DNA from: a bacterium
Lineage (GTDB): Bacteria; Cyanobacteriota; Sericytochromatia; S15B-MN24; VGJW01
DNA: 15,440 nucleotides
Assembly: GCA_021790035.1 (NCBI GenBank)
Contig: JAJYIO010000013.1
Location: 1-15,440 of the forward strand
Direction: 5' to 3'
The position numbers were made by a program, and so were the translations under genes. The notes beneath the pieces are model-generated. The model worked only from the letters and a program-made list of their open reading frames with translations. It made no database searches and was not told the origin of the DNA. Of the stretch, positions 7,213-13,142 are shown one piece after another (the stretch's first letter is position 1; every line of letters starts with the position of its first letter).

Positions 7213-8400
7213 CGACTGGCCGGGCGGCAGAGCGGGCGCTACCGGAACCAGCGGACCTCGCGCCGGGGGAGGCGCGGACGGCGGCCAGGTGGGCAGCGGC
7301 GGCACGATGGGCTGAGGCTCGGCCAGCATCTGGGGCAGCATGTTCCGCGGCGTCTCGGTGGCCGCCGGGACCATCTGGCCGGACCCTGACGACCAGGCCA
7401 CGGAATCCGACGCCAGGACACTATCCGGTGCCTGTGCGCCGGGCGGACCGGCCGCCGCTCCCGACGCCGTCACCGCATCCGAAGCTGTCGCCTCGAGGGC
7501 GAGGTGGAACCACTCGCGCACGGTCTCGAAGTACTCGGGGAAGGCCGACCAGCCGCACGGGAGACCCGAGCCAGGCAGGAGGCTCAAGCTGCGAGGCTCG
7601 GCTGCCGCCAGGTAAAGCTGGCTGGCCGTCCGGGTGGGATCGTCCTGGCTGCCGATGAAGAGGACCGGCAGGGGCGAAAGGTGCCCGACCAGATCGGCCA
7701 TCCTGGGCGACTTCCCGGAACCCAGCCGGATCCCGGCGGTCCACTGCCAGAACAGGCGGCCGAAGCCGGACAGCGGGCTCTCGGCGTAAGCCTCCCCGGC
7801 GACGGGTTCGCCCCAGTAGCCCACCGGACCGGCCAGCGCCAAAGCGTCGATCGCCCCGTGCTGCCCGACCGCGGCCATCGTCGCCGGAACCGTCGAATCG
7901 CCCTCGGCCAGCACCCCGACCCGCTCGATCCCGCGCGAGCGCAGGTAGGCAGCCCCGGCCAGGAGATCCAGACGCCCCCCGCCCCCCGGCCCCTGTACGC
8001 CTTGCGAGCGCCCGACCCCCCGGGGCTGGACGACCAGGACCGCAAGCCCCCGGCTCAGCCAGTCGGCCATCGTCACGACGGCGAAACCGTGACGGCCGGC
8101 CACGAAGCTCGGATAGAGAATGACCCCGACGTCATGGCTGGCACCCAGCAAGGTGCCCGCCAGCGTGACTCCGTCGCTCGCCACGAGCTGCACATCCCGG
8201 GCCGTGCTGCCGTAGGAAAATCGCTGATGCGGAAGCGTGTATCGCGGCTCGGACGCCAGGGTCGCTCGATAACGAGCATCCGCCTGCATGGTCCAGACGC
8301 CACCGAGCAGCAGGCCGACCAGCGGGACGCCGACGGCGAGCAGAGAGAGTGTGGGACGGTCGATGCCTGCAGGATAGCACCGGCCGGCTTGCCAGAACAA
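7192..8400 (-). CDS. Membrane-anchored alpha/beta-hydrolase-fold protein, probably inactive
   Basis: This 402-residue protein has a membrane segment at 18-38 (LSLLAVGVPLVGLLLGGVW), then an alpha/beta-hydrolase fold at about 70-300, then a low-complexity Pro/Ala/Ser tail (305-402). Fold markers are VGVILYPSFVAGRHGF (91-106), the RGVGRSQG turn (127-134) and PVLFIGSQDDPTR (245-257) with a candidate acid Asp. The nucleophile elbow, expected as G-x-S-x-G, reads LAEGDST (164-170), so the serine position appears to be Gly. Where the catalytic His should be, the sequence is GSGLPCGW (277-284). The TTG start at 8400 is the only in-frame start that keeps the membrane segment, and its Shine-Dalgarno is poor. 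The anchor probably places the domain outside the membrane. It may be a binding or scaffold protein. Confidence 0.75.
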   Translation of the reverse strand: MFWQAGRCYPAGIDRPTLSLLAVGVPLVGLLLGGVWTMQADARYRATLASEPRYTLPHQRFSYGSTARDVQLVASDGVTLAGTLLGASHDVGVILYPSFVAGRHGFAVVTMADWLSRGLAVLVVQPRGVGRSQGVQGPGGGGRLDLLAGAAYLRSRGIERVGVLAEGDSTVPATMAAVGQHGAIDALALAGPVGYWGEPVAGEAYAESPLSGFGRLFWQWTAGIRLGSGKSPRMADLVGHLSPLPVLFIGSQDDPTRTASQLYLAAAEPRSLSLLPGSGLPCGWSAFPEYFETVREWFHLALEATASDAVTASGAAAGPPGAQAPDSVLASDSVAWSSGSGQMVPAATETPRNMLPQMLAEPQPIVPPLPTWPPSAPPPARGPLVPVAPALPPGQSSGNNAR

Positions 8401-8470
8401 GAAAACGGCACTTCTCGACGGCCCCGTGAATCCTGGCCGAGGCGGACCCGAGACGATGCGGGATCGCGTC

Positions 8471-8487
8471 CGTGGCGAGGCGCCACG
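8471..8487. repeat. Perfect inverted repeat in a divergent intergenic region
   Basis: CGTGGCG (8471-8477) and CGCCACG (8481-8487) form a perfect 7-bp dyad around AGG. It lies between the divergent hydrolase (start 8400) and the gene starting at 8522, so it could be an operator for one or both or an mRNA leader hairpin. No promoter boxes could be called with confidence nearby. Confidence 0.4.
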
Positions 8488-8521
8488 TTAGACCAGGGCT
8501 CGATCGGGGCATTGGGCAGGT

Positions 8522-9265
8522 GTGCGTCGCTGGATCTTTATTGCAATCGTCGCCGCGATCGTCGCGCTCTTCTTCGCCGATCGGGTCAACCGGCAGCAGG
8601 TCAACCGCATGCTGGTCAACGCCGCAGGTGGCAAGCCGCCGATGAACGACGTGACGTTCGTGTTCCCCCTGATCCCTCACCCGACGCCCTCGCCGACGCC
8701 CGTCCCGGTGTACCCGGGTTCCATCGCGTACGAGAAGAACGTGACCCTCCGGTACGAGGATCTGGGCTCGGGGTACTGGCAGACCCACGCCTTCAACATG
8801 GTCGACGGCGAGCAAACCCCGCCCGGTGACGACTGGGAGGGCCAGTTCCGCTTCAAGTTCAACCCGCCGGACGATCCGATGCATCCCGGCCACTCGGTCG
8901 TGGCGATCGCCGGGGCGCGAAGCAAGATGGCCTTCGCCAACCTCGGCCTCAAGAACTTCTACTCGGTCCAGAGCCTGGCCGGCGTGCACTGGCTCGTGCC
9001 CTCGGCCGGGGAGACTCCCGCCGTGTGGAATCTGGCGCCTGGCGACGTCGTGGCGATGCGGATCGAGACCGATCTCACGGCCCCCATCAAGCCCGCGGCG
9101 TCAGGCAGTGCGACCGGTTCTGCGGGGCTCGGGCCGACGATCAAGGTCCAGAAGCTCACCTACGCCAAACTCTTCATCCGGATGCTGAGCCAGGACAAGG
9201 TGCAGTTCGATTACGTCTTCCGGGTCGATGGCTCGCCCGTCTTCCCCAGACCGCACGGAGGCTGA
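8522..9265 (+). CDS. Membrane-anchored or exported protein of unknown function
   Basis: This 247-residue product is not recognised. An N-terminal RR followed by a hydrophobic stretch (WIFIAIVAAIVALFFA, residues 4-19) is a signal anchor or signal peptide without a clear cleavage site. After a short helix comes a Pro/Thr/Ser linker (HPTPSPTPVPVYPG, 53-66) and a globular part of about 180 residues rich in aromatics and beta-type patterns (VTLRYEDLGSGYWQTH, WEGQFRFKFNPP, VHWLVPSAG). A short Ala/Gly/Ser break falls near 195-205. No cysteine or catalytic motif stands out. The GTG at 8522 is chosen because it places the signal anchor at the N-terminus, and a purine-rich GGGCAGG lies just upstream. 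Divergent from the hydrolase-fold gene and followed by the insertion sequence. It probably acts on the outer face of the membrane. Confidence 0.7.
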   Translation: MRRWIFIAIVAAIVALFFADRVNRQQVNRMLVNAAGGKPPMNDVTFVFPLIPHPTPSPTPVPVYPGSIAYEKNVTLRYEDLGSGYWQTHAFNMVDGEQTPPGDDWEGQFRFKFNPPDDPMHPGHSVVAIAGARSKMAFANLGLKNFYSVQSLAGVHWLVPSAGETPAVWNLAPGDVVAMRIETDLTAPIKPAASGSATGSAGLGPTIKVQKLTYAKLFIRMLSQDKVQFDYVFRVDGSPVFPRPHGG

Positions 9266-9308
9266 ACGCCCCGGCCTCGCCCGCTGCTGACTCCAGCCTG
9301 ACGATCTA

Positions 9309-9340
9309 GTACCTCTGCACAGCGGTTTTGATCGGTTGAG
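9309..9340 (+). repeat. Left terminal inverted repeat of the IS630-family element
   Basis: Pairs with 10795-10826 in inverted orientation, 23 of 32 positions identical by hand alignment, with the continuous core GCACAGCGG. It starts directly after the TA target dinucleotide. Confidence 0.8.
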
Positions 9341-9350
9341 CGAGACGGCT

Positions 9351-9590
9351 TCAGAGCAGGACGGGTAGTCGTTCGGGTGGCACAAGCATCTCAATGCTCC
9401 GCGCTACGCCGGGCGTGCGCTTGATGAGGCTGAGTCGTTCAAGGGTGAGGATCATCTGGTGCACCGTTGGCGGGCTCACCTTGAAGTGCTTCTGGATGTC
9501 CGCCTCGGCGGGCGCTTGGCCGAGCACTCGCGTGTAGGCGTAGATGAAGGCCAGGTACTGGCCCTGCTTGTCGGTGAAGGCTTGCGACAC
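9351..9590 (-). CDS. LexA-type winged-helix DNA-binding protein carried by the insertion sequence
   Basis: This 79-residue protein is almost entirely a winged-helix domain resembling the LexA DNA-binding domain (PF01726-like). It opens FTDKQGQYLAFIYAYT (residues 5-20), then APAEADIQKHF (helix 2), VSPPTVHQMILTLERLSLI (recognition helix, 38-56) and a wing with RTPGVARSIEML (58-69). There is no LexA peptidase domain, so it is a free DNA-binding module rather than a truncated SOS repressor. The start is GTG at 9590, with a weak purine-rich site further upstream. It lies wholly inside the terminal repeats, 68 bp from and divergent to the transposase gene, so both share one promoter region. Repression of the transposase is the natural inference. 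MarR-like regulators are the alternative family call. Confidence 0.75.
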   Translation of the reverse strand: MSQAFTDKQGQYLAFIYAYTRVLGQAPAEADIQKHFKVSPPTVHQMILTLERLSLIKRTPGVARSIEMLVPPERLPVLL

Positions 9591-9658
9591 GGGGGATCGA
9601 CTTCTCGGCGCGGCTCTGATCTGCTGCTCTGCGGCCCCGAGGGCACAAGGAGGCGCGG

Positions 9659-10798
9659 ATGAACATACGTTACATCGTGGAACTGAACGAGGTCGAGCGG
9701 ACGGAATTGCGGTCCTTGGTGGCCGGCGGCAAGGCCGCGGTCCGGGAGGTGAAGCGCGCCCAGATACTCCTGGCGGCTGATGCAGGGCGAGGCGATGAGG
9801 AGGTTGCCGCCATCGTAGGCGTCGGCACGTCGACCGTGTACCGAACCAAGCGCCGATTCGTGGAAGGCAGCCTCGAGGACGCCCTGAGCGAGGAGGCTCG
9901 GCCGGGAAGCAGCCGGAAGTTGTCCGGAAAAGAGGAAGCCTTGCTGGTTGCTACCGCCTGCTCCGCTCCGCCAACGGGTCGCGCCAGGTGGACGCTTGAG
10001 CTGCTTGCCGACGCGATCGTGCAGCTGACGGATCACGATCGGATCTCCCGCGAGACCGTCCGGCGCCGACTGGCGGAAAACAAGCTGAAGCCGTGGCGCA
10101 AGGATATGTGGTGCATCCCCAAGGTCGATGGCGAGTACGTGGCCCGCATGGAAGACGTCTTGGACCTCTATGCCGAGACTCCCGATCCCGGCCGGCCCGT
10201 GGTCTCGTTTGACGAGAGCCCCACCCAGATCATCGGGGAAGTGAGGTTGCCGATCTCGGCGAAGCCTGGCCAACTCGAACGCTACGACTGCGAGTACCGT
10301 CGGAACGGAACGGCCAATCTATTCATCTTCTTGAACGTCCACGAGCCCTGGCGCCACGTGAAGGTCACCGACCACCGAGCCGCCGTGGACTTTGCCGAGT
10401 GCATGCGCGATCTCGTCGACGTCCATTACCCCCAGGCCGATCTCGTCCGGGTAGTTCTCGACAACCTCTCGACACACTCGGCCGGCGCCTTGTACCAGGC
10501 CTTCCCACCGCAGGAGGCTCGCCGGATCCTGCGGCGCCTGGAGTTCCACTACACGCCGAAGCACGCCAGCTGGCTGAACATGGTGGAAATCGAGATCGGG
10601 GTGCTGCGCAGTCAGTGCATCGACCGCCGCATCGGAGACCGAGCCACACTCGAAGCGGAAGTTGCGGCCTGGGAGCAGCAACGAAACGCTGAACTCGCCG
10701 GGATCAACTGGATGTTCACGGTTGAGAAGGCGCGGGAAAAGCTTGGGAAGGCATATCCGTCGACGATCACGGCGTCATCGACGCCAGTCGCGGCCTGA
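9659..10798 (+). CDS. IS630-family DDE transposase
   Basis: This 379-residue transposase catalyses cut-and-paste movement into TA sites. Residues 1-70 form a homeodomain-like helix-turn-helix (VAAIVGVGTSTVYRTKRRF, 49-67). A second helical DNA-binding part follows (ISRETVRRRLAENKLKPWRKDMWCIP, about 129-154). The catalytic domain shows D185 in VVSFDES, D268 in VLDNLSTH and E310 in SWLNMVEIEIG, the DDE triad with the TPKHASWLN context typical of IS630. A strong Shine-Dalgarno AAGGAGG (9647-9653) lies five bases before the ATG. The length is normal for the longer IS630 group. The stop lies inside the right inverted repeat, as is common. The frame is intact, so it is probably functional. Confidence 0.95.
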   Translation: MNIRYIVELNEVERTELRSLVAGGKAAVREVKRAQILLAADAGRGDEEVAAIVGVGTSTVYRTKRRFVEGSLEDALSEEARPGSSRKLSGKEEALLVATACSAPPTGRARWTLELLADAIVQLTDHDRISRETVRRRLAENKLKPWRKDMWCIPKVDGEYVARMEDVLDLYAETPDPGRPVVSFDESPTQIIGEVRLPISAKPGQLERYDCEYRRNGTANLFIFLNVHEPWRHVKVTDHRAAVDFAECMRDLVDVHYPQADLVRVVLDNLSTHSAGALYQAFPPQEARRILRRLEFHYTPKHASWLNMVEIEIGVLRSQCIDRRIGDRATLEAEVAAWEQQRNAELAGINWMFTVEKAREKLGKAYPSTITASSTPVAA

Positions 10799-10826
10799 AC
10801 CCGTCAGCTCCGCTGTGCTGACGTTC
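10795..10826 (-). repeat. Right terminal inverted repeat of the IS630-family element
   Basis: Inverse partner of 9309-9340. It overlaps the last codons of the transposase gene and is followed by the duplicated TA at 10827-10828. Confidence 0.8.
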
Positions 10827-10870
10827 TAGGACCGGGGGGCCATCCTCCCTCACTGCGTTCGGGCAGGGAC

Positions 10871-10896
10871 TCGAGGGAACCCGCCGGTTCCCTCGA
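10871..10896. terminator. Strong perfect hairpin downstream of the insertion sequence
   Basis: TCGAGGGAACC (10871-10881) pairs perfectly with GGTTCCCTCGA (10886-10896) around the loop CGCC, an 11-bp stem. No T-run follows on either strand. It sits in the 208-bp gap (10829-11036) before the convergent gene ending at 11037, which holds no supportable gene. It could be a transcription stop for both directions, an end barrier, or a repetitive extragenic palindrome. Confidence 0.5.
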
Positions 10897-11036
10897 ACGC
10901 TCTCCGGCTGAGGGCAAGCCGCTACGTAGCCTGGCTTCACAGGTGGCGGGATTCGACATCGAAGGTTGCTGTTCGCGAGAGGGCAGCCGGTGCTCGACCG
11001 TTTTCAACTCGAGCCCGGTGGCGCCATTGCTGGAGA

Positions 11037-11402
11037 CTACTGCGGGGGCAGGGTGGTCTCCTGCTCCATCTTGGCCTTGAGGTAGCCGGCAAAATCCATC
11101 GCGCCCTTGATGGCGATGCCCGCGCCAAGGACCACCCCCGCTCCTGCGGCCAGCGTGAGCAGACCCGGGGCCGCGAGGGTCAATCCGAGGGCGACGGCCG
11201 AGCCGGCGAAGATGCCCAGGCCAACGGCCAGCGCCTTGCCACCCGGAGTGCCCTTGGCCTGAGCCTTGGGATTGGCGCCGTCCCGGCGCGTGAAGGCCAG
11301 GGTGTCCGAGCCGAGGTTCAGCCGCCCTGCCTGCGGACCCGATGACGCTCCTGCCTTGGCAGTCGTCACCTTGGCCGCGGTCCCTACGGTCTTGATACCC
11401 AT
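11037..11402 (-). CDS. Small two-helix membrane protein of unknown function
   Basis: This 121-residue protein is not recognised. The first 50 residues are polar and rich in Ala, Thr, Gly and Lys (MGIKTVGTAAKVTTAKAG), probably disordered. Two Gly/Ala-rich hydrophobic helices follow at about 58-77 and 80-98, joined by an APG turn, then a charged helix ending KAKMEQETTLPPQ. The topology suggests a membrane hairpin with both ends on the same side, likely the cytoplasm. A GAGGAAA ribosome site lies about seven bases before the ATG, supporting this start. The N-terminus recalls that of the GH76-like protein of this window (M-x-I start, GPQA at residues 18-25), a weak similarity. The gene is divergent from the CoA-transferase gene, with no functional link evident. 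Confidence 0.7.
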   Translation of the reverse strand: MGIKTVGTAAKVTTAKAGASSGPQAGRLNLGSDTLAFTRRDGANPKAQAKGTPGGKALAVGLGIFAGSAVALGLTLAAPGLLTLAAGAGVVLGAGIAIKGAMDFAGYLKAKMEQETTLPPQ

Positions 11403-11503
11403 GTCGATTTCCTCGGGGAATTCGTGGTTACGTTTCTTCTCATTCCCAGATTTCGAGCCAAAATTGCGGGAGCCCGCCGATGGCGCCGGCGTTAAGATTT
11501 CCC

Positions 11504-11517
11504 TATGATCGGATCAT
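11504..11517 (+). promoter_or_regulatory. Putative -10 box overlapped by a palindrome, upstream of the CoA-transferase gene
   Basis: ATGATC (11505-11510) and GATCAT (11512-11517) form a perfect 6-bp dyad around one G. The overlapping hexamer TATGAT (11504-11509) resembles a -10, although no good -35 is seen. The site is 136 bases before the CoA-transferase start, so a long leader would follow. Operator function is a suggestion only. Confidence 0.3.
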
Positions 11518-11652
11518 CGGCGCGCTGAACGCGTCGGGTACAGAGTCGGCACGTTCGAGTGCGACGGCAAGATCCGCGGAGCGAACAGGCCTGCGAGGGC
11601 CCGCACGAGGATCCGCGCCGGCCTCGCCTCGATTCAAGGGAGATCGGAACGG

Positions 11653-13005
11653 ATGTCCAGCTTACCGAAAGATACCGCGGCAAGCCGGTGGCTCGAAGGG
11701 CGAGTCACGGATGCCTCGACGGCCGTCTCGGGGATCCAGAGCGGGGACCGCGTGTTCGTGCAGGGCGGGCACGCGACCAGCGTGCTGCTGCTGGAGGCGC
11801 TCGTGTCTCGAGCCAGCGAGCTGACCAACGTCGAGGTCATGCACCTGCATTCCCTGGCAGAGCACCCGCACCTGCGCCCCGGGCTCGCCGGTCATATCCG
11901 TCACAACGCCCTCTTTGCCGGCCCGCACTCCCGCGAGGCGGTGCAGTCGGGCCGGGCCGATTACACTCCCGTGTTCCTGGCCGACGTGCCCGGCCTCATC
12001 ACCAGCGGGCGCCTCGGAGTGGACGTCGCGCTCGTGCAGGTCTCGCCGCCGGACTCGCACGGGTTCTGCAGCCTCGGTCCCTCGGTCGACATCGGCAAGG
12101 CAGCCCTCGAGACGGCGCGCCTCATCGTCGCCGAAATCAACCCCCAGGTGCCTCGAACCCATGGCTGCAGCTGCCTGCACACCCGAGACATCGATTTCGC
12201 GGTGCTCTCCGACCACCCGTTGCCCGTGATGGAACCCGCCGTCATCGGCCCGGAAGCCCAGGAGATCGGCCGGCTCGTCGCGACGCTCATCGAGGACGGA
12301 TCCACCATCCAGACCGGCATCGGCGCGGTGCCCACGGCCGTGCTCAACTCGTTGCATGACAAGCACGATCTGGGCATCCACACCGAACTCCTGCCCGATG
12401 GCGTGGTGGATCTCTTCGAGGCCGGCGTCATCACCGGGCGCCACAAGACCGTCGACAACCGCCTGATCGTCGGCAGCTTCGCGCTGGGTACCCAGAAGAT
12501 CCTGGACTTCATCAACGACAATGCGGGCGTCCACCTGGTTGGAACGGATCGCACCAACGACACGGCTCGCATCCGCCGCCAGGAGAAGATGATCGCGATC
12601 AACGCGGCGATCGAGGTCGATCTCTCCGGTCAGGTGGCGGCCGAGTCCATCGGCCCCATGCTGTACAGCGGTACCGGCGGGCAGATGGACTTCATGCGGG
12701 GCGCGTCCCTGGCGCGAGGCGGCAAGGCCATCATCGCGATCACGTCGACGGCTCGCCGCGGCACGGCCTCGCGCCTGACCCCCATGCTGGCCATGGGCGC
12801 CGCCGTCACGACGCCCCGGGACCAGGTCCAGTATGTCGTCACCGAGTACGGCATCGCCGAGCTTTCCGGCCGTACGCTCAAGCAACGCGGCGAGGCCCTG
12901 GTCGCGATCTCCCACCCGGACTTCCGTGCCGAGCTTCGCCGCTGGCTCCGGGGCACTCGCACCTACGCCCTGTCGAGCGAGGAAAGCGCCAGCGTCGGGA
13001 CGTAG
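11653..13005 (+). CDS. CoA-transferase, 4-hydroxybutyrate CoA-transferase / acetyl-CoA hydrolase family
   Basis: This 450-residue cytoplasmic enzyme exchanges CoA between acyl-CoA and a carboxylic acid (typically acetyl-CoA with a short acid such as 4-hydroxybutyrate, butyrate or propionate). Both halves of the family are present. The N-terminal half has DRVFVQGGHATSVLLLEAL (32-50). The C-terminal half has IQTGIGAVPTAV (219-230), the catalytic-glutamate motif GIHTE (241-245, E245), and SGTGGQMDFMRGA (339-351), the glycine loop that binds CoA. It ends with VVTEYGIAELSGRTLKQR and SHPDFRAEL. The E245 context is that of AbfT (Glu238 in Clostridium aminobutyricum). ATG 11653 has AAGGGAGA nine bases upstream. 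The gene stands alone, with no 4-hydroxybutyrate or butyrate pathway genes nearby, so substrate is undecided. Confidence 0.88.
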   Translation: MSSLPKDTAASRWLEGRVTDASTAVSGIQSGDRVFVQGGHATSVLLLEALVSRASELTNVEVMHLHSLAEHPHLRPGLAGHIRHNALFAGPHSREAVQSGRADYTPVFLADVPGLITSGRLGVDVALVQVSPPDSHGFCSLGPSVDIGKAALETARLIVAEINPQVPRTHGCSCLHTRDIDFAVLSDHPLPVMEPAVIGPEAQEIGRLVATLIEDGSTIQTGIGAVPTAVLNSLHDKHDLGIHTELLPDGVVDLFEAGVITGRHKTVDNRLIVGSFALGTQKILDFINDNAGVHLVGTDRTNDTARIRRQEKMIAINAAIEVDLSGQVAAESIGPMLYSGTGGQMDFMRGASLARGGKAIIAITSTARRGTASRLTPMLAMGAAVTTPRDQVQYVVTEYGIAELSGRTLKQRGEALVAISHPDFRAELRRWLRGTRTYALSSEESASVGT

Positions 13006-13078
13006 GATCCGGTGTAGGCTGTTTACGGTCTGAAGCGGGCCCTTGGAGCCATATTCACTGCCTGAAAACTCGATCCCC

Positions 13079-13119
13079 CCGCGAACGCTCTCGGACGGAT
13101 GGCAAGCTTGCTCTCGCGG
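13079..13119. other. Nested inverted repeats between convergent genes
   Basis: The 137-bp gap between the CoA-transferase and lipoprotein genes holds CCGCGA (13079-13084) paired with TCGCGG (13114-13119), enclosing the perfect palindrome GCAAGCTTGC (13102-13111). There is no T-tract. It may be a weak bidirectional stop; the rest of the gap shows nothing recognisable. Confidence 0.25.
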
Positions 13120-13142
13120 TGGCGAAGATGCCAGATGGAAGG

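Larger units (their letters stand above)
9307..10828. mobile_element. Complete IS630-family insertion sequence with a divergent passenger gene
   Basis: The element spans 9309-10826 (1518 bp), flanked by TA duplications at 9307-9308 and 10827-10828, each within CTAG. This is the IS630/Tc1 target preference. The ends are imperfect inverted repeats. The left end GTACCTCTGCACAGCGG (from 9309) matches the complement of the right end, GAACGTCAGCACAGCGG, and over 32 positions 23 agree, with an unbroken core GCACAGCGG. Inside are a DDE transposase gene (+) and a short LexA-type winged-helix gene (-) read towards the left end. Both frames look intact, so the copy may be functional or recent. It inserted between genes without visibly breaking either neighbour. 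Confidence 0.85.

Noticed and set aside
7504..8829. 441-residue plus-strand frame opposite the hydrolase-fold gene
   Set aside because: No recognisable domain and it runs across a divergent promoter region into another gene; the minus strand shows the hydrolase fold.
9351..9590. Truncated chromosomal lexA gene
   Set aside because: The frame ends cleanly after one winged-helix domain inside the insertion sequence boundaries, with no trace of the peptidase domain or its Ser-Lys dyad downstream.
10804..11007. 67-codon minus-strand frame downstream of the insertion sequence
   Set aside because: It runs through the inverted terminal repeat and the perfect hairpin, has no good ribosome site and shows no domain.
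11662..12915. 417-residue minus-strand frame opposite the CoA-transferase gene
   Set aside because: Composition-driven shadow; the plus strand carries the complete conserved CoA-transferase.
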